Source of the DNA: Neoscytalidium dimidiatum
Lineage: Eukaryota; Ascomycota; Dothideomycetes; Botryosphaeriales; Botryosphaeriaceae
Direction: 5' to 3'
Assembly (NCBI GenBank): GCA_037367355.1
Contig: CM074696.1
Span: forward strand, 4,650,001 to 4,714,000
DNA: 64,000 bases
The stretch's first letter is position 1. Each line of letters opens with the position of its first letter. The notes under the pieces were generated by a model, which was not told where the DNA came from, ran no database searches, and worked only from the letters and a program-made list of their open reading frames with translations. The translations under genes and the position numbers were made by a program. Below are positions 34,449-45,641 of the stretch, piece by piece.

Positions 34449-36299
34449 TGGGAAATTCGTGAAGATGTTGGGGGCTGGTTTTTGTGTTGGGTTGAGTTGG
34501 ATTGAAGTTTGGTCGTCCGTTTGGTGGGCTGCTTGTGTTCTTTGTTGATTTTGGCATTTGATATCCATCAGAGATTTTTTTTTTTTTTTTTTTTAAATGA
34601 CAAGAAGTGCGATTGTTCAGTCTCCATACCATTTTTTTGGGGGTGATGTGTTTCGACGACTCGAATCTAATCAGTCGGTCCTCGGCCGTCGATACTGGAA
34701 TATAACCTTTGGGTATTACCGTGCTCAGGGCCGGTGTTGGGACGTAGCTCTGAACGTCGGAGTGGAGAAAGGGGAGGTTTAGTCGCTTTTAGTTGAGGTG
34801 TCATCATGCTTCGTACCGCTCCTCTTTATTCCCTGCCCTCGTTTTGGGTCCACCAGCTTGCGTGACGATGCGGTTGTGTTCATATCACGAGCGGTTCGTA
34901 AGCTCTGTTTGGTGGATCTTTTTTTTTTTTTTTTCAATCCGTTCTGATGGGGATTGATCTCTATGTTATTGGATCTGTGCGGAGATTCGCGGTTTCTCAG
35001 GTTCTTCGTTTGGGATATCGGGAAGACGCTGTCTTGTTCAGACCATCTTATTCTTCTTATATTCTTCTTCTTCTTCTTCTTCGAGTGTTGTTCATCTGGA
35101 GTCTCTAGCATGTGCTCTGAATTATTACGCAAACGGCAACTGGCTACGAGCGAACGGAGAGAAGAAAGTTTTGTCTACGGCGAGCACGAGTCCTACCTGT
35201 GGAATAATTCGGGCAGCTATGTGTATATACATGCTCTTTGATAATCTCGAATACCGCCAACCGGGCGATTTGGTGCAAATGACTGTGAGCCTTGGCGGGA
35301 AGGAAAGCTTGTTTTTAGATTTTTGTGGGATCGGCTCTAGAGGTTGCTTTTCCCATGAGACTGTTGACTAGCGTGCAGAATAGTTTCCCGGACGCGATAA
35401 TTCAAAGAGGGAAGAAGGGGGGAGGGAAGAGAAACATTGTGATAGCGAAGCCATGCGAACTGTTCACTTTAGCTACTTATAGATTGCAATATTGAAGGTT
35501 CCATTTCTAAGTATTCATGGCTTCAGGATTACGCCGCACTAGGCCGGATGCTTGAGTCTCCTGTTACACCATTATCTTATAGTCACTGGCGACACATTTT
35601 CAACTCATGCAACTGACGCAATGATCTTCCTCCCGGTCTGATGGCAGGTCGAAGTTGAACATGTTCCAAAGGCTTAGATTGGCCAATAATCTTTAGCGCG
35701 TGTCTAGATCCGTCTTGGTTTCTCTTTCTAGAATTTGCTCATGAGCCAGTTTTAAGCAGCGGAGGGATTCCCGGTTCGGGCCGAAGCTGCATAATCGGTG
35801 AGTGAAAGGAAGAGCAGGGCGAGTATTACGTCGATAATCTTTCGGGGGAGATCAGGCGTATCGTCGGGTAGCTTAGGCTTTCTAGGGGCCGTTATAGTAG
35901 ATAGGAGAGGTTAATATAGTTATAGAATAAGAATTAATAAGTTAACTATAAGAATTCTATCTATTATAATAAATATAGTCTATAAATTTAAAATTTTTAG
36001 TTAAATTATAGTAGTATACTAGCTAGTTTACTATAATTTAATAAATAATGTTAAGATAAAGTTTTATATAAAGACTAATATAATTTATTAATTTGATAGA
36101 CAGCGGGCTAGACTCTACCGCCTTGCTTAGGCTTAAACGGGCCTAGCGGACGCGAAGACGACGACCGCACGCTGCATAGCTGCCTTCGGCGGTTGGGACG
36201 GTCTGTGAATTCATCATCATCATTAACAGAGGGCAATCTTACTTGCCAGCCGAATGATCGGTTCTACCTCCCCTCCACGATAAGCTCCAAACAGCCGCC
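34449..36299. other. 1.85 kb intergenic region downstream of the PKS
   Basis: Holds the PKS 3' UTR, poly-T runs near 34575 and 34919, a TTC repeat near 35050-35082, and an AT-rich island (separate entry). Open frames here are short and low-complexity. No gene seen. Confidence 0.5.
35880..36110. other. AT-rich island 1
   Basis: About 230 bp of almost pure A/T with many TTAATA/TATAGT-like words, in sharp contrast to the GC-rich flanks. No coding frame. This resembles RIP-degraded transposon debris, but no terminal repeats or target-site duplication were seen. Confidence 0.6.
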
Positions 36300-36588
36300 A
36301 TGAGTGACTGTGCAGGTACGCTTCTACGACTCCCACATGAGCGTACATTAAGATATAAATGCAGGCCCAGCGAGAGCAGAACCGATAACGCCACCTCGAC
36401 GCACGCGTACTCGAGACGCGTACGAGTGCAGCGTAGAGTTCAAGCGCAAGCTGTACTCCGTCATCTGGGCTGGGACATGGAAATATCCCGACCTCTCACA
36501 CTTCCCAGTCGTCCAACATGCGAGCGTAGCCATCGTTCAACAGAGCCCTGAGATTATGAATCTATGGGAACGCTTCTACAATAGTTGA
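36300..36588 (+). CDS. Possible small two-exon gene, 79 residues, unknown function
   Basis: A 16-nt first exon (36300-36315), a 49-nt GTACGC...CAG intron and a second exon (36365-36588) produce one open frame ending in TGA. The unspliced frame ends after 83 unrelated codons. The spliced product is Arg-rich at the N-terminus, then reads like folded protein: KRKLYSVIWAGTWKYPDLSH, then VVQHASVAIVQQSPEIMNLW. The Kozak context (GCCGCC before ATG) is good. I do not recognise the family. It lies between two AT-rich islands and its tail overlaps a minus-strand open frame, so it could also be a relic. Confidence 0.4.
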
Positions 36589-37710
36589 TTTCGGTTCACA
36601 CGCTTTAATCAGGCGGCTCGACTCCTGCTTCGACCCCTCAATTTCCGATTTCACTCTCAACCCTTCTTCCGACTGCTTTCTCAACTCCACCTTCCTACCC
36701 ATCCTCAAATTGTCGCACCCCGACGAAGAGTCAATAAAGCTCATCGAACACGAATACACAATGCTTCGCATCCTAGCGAACCTATCTTTGCCAGTTCCAA
36801 CCGTCTCGCTGTGTCGACGTTCACGCAGTGTCTCCAAAGCGACTAATTGGTAGGTAGTCGCATGCGGGGTCGCGGTGGGGAAGGCTGTACCGGGGCTTAC
36901 GTAGGGCTTGCTATTGGTTAGCGTACGCGTGTAGAAGACGGACGGGGCGGGTCTTCGCGATGCTGCGCCAGAAAAATGCGTTGGCAAAATCAAGCGACGC
37001 GCAGGGTCAGGGGTGGAGGCTGATGAGAACGGCGAAGGACCGAAATGGCAGGCGTCGCTGGCGGCGCGGCGGGCGGCGGGGCCGGTGAGGCAGTCAGTGG
37101 GGATCCTGGCGTTGGTGTTTGCTCAGCCGTAGAGGCTCACAATTGATGAAGATGCTGTAGCTGGCTGCTGAATACGGACGATGGGGCGTGGTGTGCGCGC
37201 GTTTTCGTCGCACAGCCAGGGCGCGTCACTTACATCCCCGTCCGCCGCTTAGGCCAACATGCAATCGAATCTTCGCTTGTAAGTCAAGCAGAATCCAGCG
37301 TGTGAAGACTTTGTCCCTCAGGGAGAAAGAAAGTGTTCGTGAAGCTCTCAGCTTCCAGACACTAGAGACATACTGGAAGGTCTTCTGATGATGATGATGA
37401 TGATTCATACCCCCCGTCGGCCTCCACGGGCCATAGGGAAGAACTAACACTGAGCTACGGCCTAAGGCCTTCGGTGTTGCGTACTGCGCCGCCTATAGCG
37501 CTTATGAATCTGATTACTCGGCAAATTAAGCGAGGCGCATAACTGCGCCCTGCTGTCTGCTTTACCTTCGCTGCATCATTCATCATTTACAAGATGGTTT
37601 AGCAAGTTGAGTGTCAGGAATAATCTTTGTGGAAAAGACCCAAAGTATGTCGGATTTCGTTGCGCACACCTGAAAAGCGATAGAGCTCATCAGGCAGACC
37701 ATTGCACAGC
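36589..37710. other. 1.1 kb region with an unassigned minus-strand open frame
   Basis: The minus strand is open for roughly 180 codons from about 37115 down to 36562, but with no ATG in its first two-thirds; the first in-frame ATG would leave about 70 residues, charged and Ser-rich. A good donor (GTAAGT on the minus strand near 37232) exists, but no open first exon was found. Not called as a gene. Confidence 0.35.
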
Positions 37711-38337
37711 ATGGAATCCGAGAATAAAGATGTATCCTCGCACGACATTGCTGTTCATCCACCACCACCACCGCCGCCGCCGCCGCCGCCGCCGCCAGCA
37801 CCGCCAGCACCAGAAGGTAACTATCCACGAGCGCCACGACAGTCAGCAATGGCGGCGAAGTTTGCGGCCCACGAAAAGGCTCGGGAAGCCCGGAAACACG
37901 AGACAGAAGCTCCATCCGCCTTCTTTCCTTGTCACTTCTTTTTTTATGGCTCTTTGATGGATCCCGATGTCCTTCAAACCGTACTCGGCCTCACGCAGAC
38001 CTTGGATGCCAAAGAGGCGAAGATCCTTGGCTACTCAATCAAGATGTGGGGGATTTACCCAGCGCTTGTACCGTGCGAAGGCGCCGAGGTTCGCGGAGTA
38101 ACGTGCATCATCAGCCATTTTGATCATTTTCGCCATCTTTGCACGTATGAGACACTTGCTTACAGGCCGTGTTTTTGCACTATAGTTTTCGAAGATGAGA
38201 CAGAGCTGGAGGATTCCCGCACATTCGTTTGGGCCGGCGAGCCGAATAGCTCGGAGCTTTCGGATGGATCATTTGACCTTGAACGTTACCAGAAGCACTT
38301 CAAGCAGTCGCTTATTCGAGCACGAGCGGGGGATTGA
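37711..38337 (+). CDS. AIG2-like / gamma-glutamylcyclotransferase-fold protein
   Basis: A single exon of 208 residues from the ATG at 37711. Residues about 78-200 match the AIG2/GGCT fold: FFYGSLMDPDVLQTVLGLT (the substrate-binding YGSL motif), KMWGIYPALVPCEG, then YETLAYRPCFCTIVF with the conserved aromatic/charged strand, and TFVWAGEPN. Family members are cyclotransferases acting on gamma-glutamyl peptides, or uncharacterised relatives. The first 60 residues are low-complexity, including a run of 13 prolines encoded by CCA/CCG codons. No intron is seen, unlike its neighbours. The usual catalytic Glu is not obvious to me. Confidence 0.72.
   Translation: MESENKDVSSHDIAVHPPPPPPPPPPPPPAPPAPEGNYPRAPRQSAMAAKFAAHEKAREARKHETEAPSAFFPCHFFFYGSLMDPDVLQTVLGLTQTLDAKEAKILGYSIKMWGIYPALVPCEGAEVRGVTCIISHFDHFRHLCTYETLAYRPCFCTIVFEDETELEDSRTFVWAGEPNSSELSDGSFDLERYQKHFKQSLIRARAGD
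37759..37799 (+). repeat. CCN repeat coding for poly-Pro
   Basis: CCA units followed by CCG units encode consecutive prolines in the AIG2-like protein. A typical expandable codon repeat. Confidence 0.85.
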
Positions 38338-38589
38338 TTTAAAGCTATCTTTCCCTACAGTTATCCTAGTCGTTGGGCTTGAAAATGACAACCACAATGA
38401 TACCGTGCAGGATGTTTGACTTTTTCCAAAGCTTTTTTCGTTCATGGCAATACGCCCCACAGTAAAATTAAGACCATCCTCCATTTGATCTTAATCCAAC
38501 ATATCAGGTCTTCTCCTGCTCTTGCACTCTGGGAGATGAATAGAGCGTAAGCTACGGCCGTGCAACGGGCCATCGATACGGAACGGAAT

Positions 38590-38890
38590 TGAGTTTTCAC
38601 TACATTACTACTTATTAATTAACTTCTTATACAGCGATAATACTATTATTTAAAAAAAAAATAGCTAAAATTATATTTATTAATTAAGAATAGTAGCTAA
38701 AAGAAATTTCATTAGTTTATTAAAAGTATAAGAACTACTATAATATATTTAATAATACTACGTTAAATATTATAATATAGTTATATAAGAATTATATAAG
38801 TCTTTTTCATCGCTTATTTATAATTTATTACCTCGCTTATATAGTATTTAAGTCTACTAGTAGATAGCCTTTGATATAGTAAGGATCGTA
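38590..38890. other. AT-rich island 2
   Basis: About 300 bp of A/T-dominated sequence of the same character as island 1, without coding content. Together the two islands bracket the AIG2-like gene and the 79-residue candidate. Confidence 0.6.
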
Positions 38891-38946
38891 TATACTCTTA
38901 GTGCCTTTAGAGGGCGAGGGCGGGCCGGGCCCAGGGCGCGGGCTGA

Positions 38947-38975
38947 CAGCGCAGCGCAGCGCAGCGCAGCGCAGG
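38947..38975. repeat. GCAGC pentanucleotide tandem repeat
   Basis: About five perfect 5-bp units at the edge of AT-rich island 2, in a GC-rich stretch. Confidence 0.75.
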
Positions 38976-39426
38976 GCGATCCGCCTCGGCCGGAACAGCA
39001 AGCAGACCATCCGGCAGCTCGACGGCGCGCTCTCGATCGGAGAGAAAACGAAGGGGAAACGGAAGCGGCGGCTCTTGGCTGATCTTCTCCGCAGTGAGCA
39101 ACGCCCAGGAAAATGCGGGGTTCGGTATTTCGCGGCGTCATCATTGGCCGCTGGCTCGCCTCTGTTGTGCGCCGCATACGTTTCAGCCGCGGGCCGGTGC
39201 GGGTTGGCTTCTACATTCTATCGCGTTGACCTCCTCTTCTCTCATCTCCTGCCTATGCGCTTGCTTGTGATTACGCGCATCCCCCGCAATTCGTCTCGGC
39301 GACGGATCCGCCGCCACGCATGCACGCACGCACGCACGTACTCCCTAATCAATACCCCCTTGTCCGCCATCCCCAACGAACGTTCGTGCTCGCACCTGCA
39401 CTCTCGTCTCTTTCCAGCTACCCTGT

Positions 39427-39428
39427 AG

Positions 39429-39475
<47 letters not shown>
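39427..39475. repeat. CAG trinucleotide microsatellite
   Basis: About 15 CAG units, 180 bp upstream of the bZIP ATG, probably in its 5' leader. Confidence 0.85.
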
Positions 39476-39600
39476 CAGCACACAGCAAGACACAGCAAGA
39501 CACAACACGACACGACGCGACGAGAACGCTCATTCCCACATCGAAAAAGAAGGGTAAAAAAAAAAAAAAGAAAAAGGACCCGGTAAACGCGTCGGAGAGT

Positions 39601-39603
39601 GAG

Positions 39604-39640
<37 letters not shown>
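39601..39640. repeat. GA dinucleotide microsatellite
   Basis: A near-perfect GA run ending 13 bp before the bZIP ATG. Confidence 0.85.
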
Positions 39641-39644
<4 letters not shown>

Positions 39645-39653
39645 CTCAACGCC

Positions 39654-41597
39654 ATGCAGTCCAAACCGCCGGCGACGCCGGACGCGGCGTCGACGCTGCG
39701 CAAGCGCAAGCAGAACCGCATCTCGCAGCAGTGCCTGCGCGAGAAGAAGAGCGCGGCCGCGTCGTCCTTCTTCGACAAGCTGGCCGCCGACATCCGCGCC
39801 CTGCGCGACGGCTGCGAGCGCGCGGGCCAGGTCGACGCCGCCCGCCTGCTCGAGGTCAACGAGGGGCTCGTCGAGGAGAACAGGCAGCTGCGGGAGGCCG
39901 TGCTGCGCATGCGGAAGAAGCTGCTGAGCTTGAGCAGCGCCGCGGATTGTGCGGCTGGTGAGTGCCACCGTTCCTATCTGCTCATCCCTTTTTTTTTTTT
40001 TTTTCAAGTTTTTGCTTTGCTTTGCTTTTCTCTGCCTCTTTTCCTTTTATCCCCCTGCCGTTTGGACGAGGAGTGCGGGGAAGGGTTTGGGGCGCTGGTC
40101 GGTTGGGACGGCGTGGTGTCACGTGCGTGATTGGTAGACGGGGTGTGCAGGCGAAAACATGTCGGGAGATGACTGACGCCTCTTCGCTGCAGATGATCCA
40201 ATCTTCCAGAAGATGCTGGCCAAGGAGCCTGAGGCTGTGGAAAGGGGCAGCAATCGCGCCGGCGTGCCGCCCAACAAGCGTCGGAAGCGTTCGACCTCGT
40301 CGGCCCGGAATGGCAGGGCGGACTCTTCGGATGCGTCGGCCGAGGGCCTGTACGGCCAGGATGGCGCCCCCTTCGACGAGCCCGTCCTTCTTGACGTCCC
40401 GGGGGACTCTTCCGACTCGGTCAACTCGTCCACGCGCTGTCAAACAATCGACCCGATCATGGGAGCCGAAGGCCAGCCCGATTACTCGTTCTTCCTCCAG
40501 GGACGGGCGGAGAAGGACGCCTGTCCGGCTATTCCTGCGGTGGACAAGTCTCCAAATCAGTTCTACTCGGCTTGCACCCTCCCGATAGCAACCTTGCCGC
40601 AGCTCTCCATGCCCAATACCGCCATGTTGGACGCTTGGATTAACCGGTCCTGTGGAAACTTCACGGCACAGAAGATCGAGAATGCTTGCATTCGCTATGC
40701 ATTGAAGTCAAGAGCTGGCCAGCTGAATGGCGGCGATGGAATCAAGCAAGGCCCTTCCTCGAAACAGACGGTTGACAGAGACATGGTGGATCGGCTGGCT
40801 GATATTGCCGTCCACATGATGTTCGATGACGTCGGACTGGGTCGATTCATCAACACCTTAGAGGTAAGAAGCCCCATTCAAAGCTCCTTGAGAAGGCTTG
40901 ACTCAAAAGTCTTAGGGCGCGAGGGATTTCCTAAAATCCGTTCTTTCGTGTCGAATCATTCTCGGCTGCGCAAAGCCTCCGGATGTGCTCGATGATCTCG
41001 ACACCGACTGCCCTCCTTGGGCCACGAGCACCAGGCCGGTCGTCGTCGACATGATTGCATGGCCTTCACTGCGCGATCAGATGATCTTCCACAGTAGCTT
41101 CTACGACCTGGACGAAATGACCGAGGACGTTATCAACAACACCGTTGTCGACATTCCCGAGAAGCACATCGCCCTTCAGATGTACAGTCATCCGCCAAAT
41201 CCTTTCTCCAACGCCACCGGGCCTGAGAGCGAAAATTCAGAACAACGCTTCAGATTCTCCTCAAACGAATACACCCTCAGGATCCTCCAGTTGCAGAATC
41301 AAGAACTCTATGATATCATCTCACGCCGGATGGAATCCAGAGCCAGTGATGACGGCACCGCAAGCCCCTGCTCTGGCCTGATGGGCTGCTTGCCAAGCGA
41401 ATGCACTCCTGCAAGGACCAAGGCAGCAAAGAAGTTCAAGGGTTGGAAACTCAGCAACGCATTTTTCAAGAAGTATCCCTTCCTGCAGTGCTCATCACGT
41501 AGGTCATCATCACGCATTCTCCATGCGATGATTTGCTGACTTGTTAGTGGCATCCCCTTATCCGTTCTGTCCTTCGTCAAAGTTGGCAAATTTTTGA
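39654..41597 (+). CDS. bZIP transcription factor with DUF3425-type C-terminal domain
   Basis: The preferred model has four exons (39654-39957, 40193-40863, 40916-41498, 41548-41597), 535 residues. If the last 49-nt intron (GTAGGT ... CTGAC ... TTAG) is not removed, the frame stops at 41539 with a different tail (532 residues). The basic region is RKRKQNRISQQCLREKK with the N-x7-R spacing of bZIP proteins, followed by a heptad-like helix. The C-terminal half has the DUF3425 signature (MIAWPSLRDQMIFHSSF) that often follows this fungal bZIP type. A likely nuclear localisation stretch is NKRRKR. It is about 5 kb from the PKS and could regulate it, or other stress genes; neither is shown. Confidence 0.82.
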
Positions 41598-41668
41598 TAT
41601 GCTGCTTTGTGTCAAGTACATGCACGTTTTCAGGCGAGGCAATGTAACAGAAAATAAAAAAAAAAAAA

Positions 41669-43670
41669 CTATCTGGTGCCGTCCCCAAAATCCTGCGAGA
41701 CAGGGGTAATCTTTACTTCCGTACGTCCTTCAACTTTGACTGGGAGCGTTAGGCAACCTTTGTCATCTGCAGTCACGACCGTTTCCGAATTGACGGAGTA
41801 CTGTCTGTTGGGTTGCAGTCTTTCCACGCCAAGCTCAAATACGCCATTCTGATCCGACGGATACAAGACTACATCCAGATCAGACGAAGTATGTGACCAT
41901 GCTTTTGCAACCAGAACTCCGGGATAAGGAGCATAAGACAAGATGGGACCATCAAGGGTGCTCTTTGGAGGACCCTACACACGGTCTAATCAGCGCGACC
42001 AACTAGGCATCCTCAGGGCGATTGCACTCACCTGCATGATGGTGTTCTTCCAGTCCTCCTTACCGATGAACTGCGCCCTCGTGAAGAGGCTGTGCACCAG
42101 ATCCGATCCCTTCTCGTGCCGCAACCTTGTCGCACCGGACGGCAACGTCACCGTCCCCGCCGTCTTCAACAAGTGCTCCACGCACGCCTTCCGCACCGCC
42201 TCGTCTCCAAACTCACCTGCCAACACGGCCAGCTGCCCGTAAAGAAACCCGTCGGACGGCTTGTAGTTGCCGGGATCGTGAAGCCGGTGTGCTCGCTCCG
42301 GATCGTCAGGATGCTCCCGTCGGGCTCGGTGAAGTTCGCGTCCAGGCTCCGCTCGAAGCGCGCGCCGTGCCGAAGACGCGGTCGTAGACGGTCTGCCCAA
42401 TGCGGCCCTGCAGGTTGCACATGGTGTAGATCCAGTTGGGCTCGCACGGGTACAGGCACCAGGGGTTGCGCGCCCACTGCGCGACGACGGCGTCGTCCAC
42501 GCCGTGGACGTCGTAGTCGTACACCCTCGCCTCCGTCACCCGGAACCGCAGCGACCCCGGCGCCGCGTACCGCATGTCGCCCGTCAGCGCCGTGTACAGC
42601 GCCACGCCCTGCAGCAGGAACCCCGTCACCATGATGTCGTCGCGCGCCACCGGGTCGCACTCCCCGACCGAGAAGTGGCCCCACAGCGACTCCCACCGCC
42701 AGTACCCCAGCGACGCCGGCAGCAGCGACTTCTCGATCAGCCGCCGGTACGCCTCGGCGACGGCCCCGCGCGCGCTCGGCGCGTACGCGCTCGCGTACGT
42801 GGCCAGCACGTACATGCGCTCGTACAGCTTGTACCGCCGCGCCGCCGTCTGGAACTGGTCCACCGTGTCGATGTCGCCGTAGTCGGCCACGTCCTTCAGG
42901 CTCGTCTCGACGATGTACTGCAGGCTGCGCAGCGCCGCCGTCGAGGGCGTCGAGCGTGGCGGGGAGACGGGCGTTGCGCGCGCCGCGGCGCCCGAGCGCG
43001 GCCGTGCGGGCGCGGGCGGAGGAGAGGTTGAAGTAGAGGAAGGTGCCGAAGAGGAGGGCGGGCGCGATGGCGCCGGCGGGCGCGAAGAGCGTGGGCCCCG
43101 CGGCGAGGGCGGCCCCGAGGATGGAGAGGGCCCAGTGGAGGAGGACGAAGAGGATCCCGCCGGCGCCGAACCACTGGGTGGGCGAGGTGTTAGACACGTA
43201 TGGCTGGGTGCTGTGGAGGAGGGGAGAGGGGAGGAGGGAAGCGGGTGGCGGACTCACGGCAAACAGGACGAGCGGCTGCGTCAGGAGAGTCAGGGCGAGC
43301 AGCCCCGTGCCCGGCCAGTTGCCGCAGGCGATGTAGCCGGCCCCGGGGAAGACGAGGCCCAGAGCTGCGGCGCGGCCGGCGGGCGGGAGGGCGAAGCTCG
43401 ACTGGTAGAAGGCGTACGCGGCCGTGAGGGCGGAGAGGCTCCACATTCCGAGCGTGCGGTTCTGCACGCTTTTCCGGTGGAGGCCGGATCCGACGGTGTC
43501 GGGGATCAGCTCGGGGAGTTCTGTGCGTCCCGTTGTTAGTTTGCGTGACGAGATCGCTTGTTCGTTATCTTCATAGAGGTTGCCGTACGGCTGGTACCCT
43601 TTCCATTTGGCTGCTTGGTACGAGTCCCGTTTTGGGACGGCTCGAAGCCGCTGTCTGCGCGTTGGTGCAT
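41669..43670 (-). pseudogene. Broken linalool dehydratase/isomerase-like (LDI domain) gene
   Basis: A minus-strand gene with clear exons (43670-43598, 43520-43258, 43173 onward, last exon 41974-41669) and good introns. Family content is easy to read: N-terminal hydrophobic segments (LGLVFPGAGYIACGNWPG), then YWRWESLWGHFSV, DDIMVTGFLLQGVALY, PCEPNWIYTMCN, and the C-terminal DGPILSYAPYPGVLVAKAWSH. The reading frame changes near 42925-42955 and again near 42355-42380, with no splice sites that repair it. A third join near 42265-42285 runs TGFTIP directly into DPGNYK, where relatives have an additional segment. LDI-fold enzymes hydrate or isomerise terpenoid-like substrates. With three lesions this copy is probably dead. 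Codons elsewhere are intact, so the loss looks recent. Confidence 0.72.
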
Positions 43671-44459
43671 TGCTGTGGGAGTTGAGAGCGGAGCGACAAG
43701 GGAATGTTATCTGATTTTTCTTCAGCACGGGATCGGAAGTGAACGGCCATAATATACTCCTATACTTCCCTATTCGGGCCCAGTGCGGGGAAGTGAGGTC
43801 GACAGCTGCAGAGACCATGATTTCTGACACGCCTGCGTGGATTGTCTTGGCCTCGACTCGAGCCGTGTCAGACAGACGTGACTGCGGCGTTCGGACGTAC
43901 TGATTCCCGGCCTATAAGGCTTCTTACTTTGCTTTGTAAATGCCTACGACCGTGTGGGGCTCGCTGCTTGATCCCAGATATTACGAAGGTTTTGTATACA
44001 CGCCTAACAACGCCATTACTCTGTGTCTTCTCGATTTCCTATATTTCAGCTATTTGATTAATATCGTAGATAATGCACGAACAAATCAGGTGGCTACATC
44101 TATAAGATAAGCTTGTTCTCGGCCTGCAATGTTAAACTTCTCGCGGAACTATTCTAGCAACACACAAACAGTGAACTGGCTTATTCTCGGTCCACAGTCA
44201 CATCACTGATACACGGCGATGGCGTAATTGAACAGGCGAATCATCTGCAGCAATTTCCACATTAATTACGAACCCTCCAGACGCGGGGTAGTGATGTCTC
44301 CGGCCCTCGGCAGCTCGAGTCGCCAACCCCACACGTCATACGCCAGAGAGCTACCCAGCGCTGCTATCGACCGAATATATCCTCGCTTGGCCACGCGACT
44401 GTTACCTACTTGCGTGAACCTTGTCAGCATCTACGACTTACGCATTACATGTTGATCAA
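43671..44459. other. Divergent intergenic region
   Basis: About 790 bp between the starts of the broken LDI-like gene and the copper ATPase gene. The minus frame could be extended upstream to an ATG at 43818, but splicing favours 43670. No other gene seen. Confidence 0.5.
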
Positions 44460-45607
44460 ATGGCCTGCTGCGTCCTCGTCGCTTTCCTCCTCAGTCGAGC
44501 CATACAAACCTGCAAGTCATTCGATGTCCTTGGAATCATCACTGCCGCCACAGCACCCGACCAAGAAACAGTTCCTGCCAAGGCACCATCGCAGTATGTC
44601 TCAACGAGAATATCCATCTCTGGAATGTCCTGCGCCGCGTGCGCGACGAAAGTCGAACAAGCACTCGGACGGATGGACGGAGTCTCGAGAGTAGCAGTGG
44701 CCCTCGCCTTCAAACAAGCCACCATCGCCTACGATGAAACCAGAGCACCTTTGAAGGACATCCTGCACACCGTCGAAGAGCTCGGATACGAAGCCAAGCC
44801 CGGCCCTCGCACCGCAGAGGAGACCCTCAAAGCTCTCCAAAACCACGACGAGCTCGAGAAACTCCAGTCGTCCCTCGGCGGTATCCTGACCTACACCTCC
44901 CTCCTCGCCCTCCTCAACATCACCTCACGCTACGCACCCATTCACCTCTCCAACATCCACCCCTTCCTCCAATGGACCCGTCCCCTCCTCGAACTCGCCC
45001 TCACCGCCCTCCTCCTTCACCACTACCATACCCACAACCCCACCCCCTGGCGCACCCTCCCCCACACCACACCCACCATGCACACCCTCACCGCCCTCAC
45101 CCAAGCCCTCAGCCTTACCACCGCCCTCACCTCCCTCCTCCTCCTCGGCCCCACTGCCCCAACCCCGCTCCAACCATCCGCCCTCCTCCTCCTCCTCCTC
45201 CTCACAACCGCCACCCGCGCCCTCGACGCCCGCCTCCGCGCCTCCTCCGCCCCGGCCATCGCCTCCCTCTTCCGCCTGCAATCCGACCTCTCCCTCGTCC
45301 GCCTCTGCTCCACCAGCGACAGCAACGGCAACAGCAACAACAGCAACAACAGCACCAAAGCCGGAACCAGCCTCCCCGCCGCCCTCCTCCGCCCCGGCGA
45401 CCCCGTCGCCACCCCCCCCCCCTGGTCGCCCGTCCCCTGCGACGTGCTCGTCGTCGACGGCGCGAGCCGCGTCGACGCGAGCGCGGTGACGGGCGAGACC
45501 GCGCCGGGGACCTCGTCGCCGCGGGGAGCAGGAACGGCGCGGGCACGCTGCGCGCGGTCGTGTGGCGGCGGTGCGGGGAGTCGGCGGTGGACGCGGTGGT
45601 GGAGGAG

Positions 45608-45641
<34 letters not shown>

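Larger units (their letters stand above)
38338..39653. other. 1.3 kb intergenic region upstream of the bZIP gene
   Basis: Contains AT-rich island 2, a GCAGC pentamer array, and CAG and GA microsatellites close to the bZIP start (separate entries). No gene seen. Confidence 0.5.

Noticed and set aside
39345..40007. 220-codon minus-strand frame
   Set aside because: Reads through the CAG and GA microsatellites and a poly-A run opposite the bZIP first exon; low complexity throughout.
42504..43031. Plus-strand frames of 100-208 codons opposite the LDI-like gene
   Set aside because: LDI family motifs are on the minus strand; these are shadows.
43671..43818. N-terminal extension of the LDI-like gene to the ATG at 43818
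   Set aside because: The intron needed to join exon 2 fits the frame of the ATG at 43670, not that of 43818.
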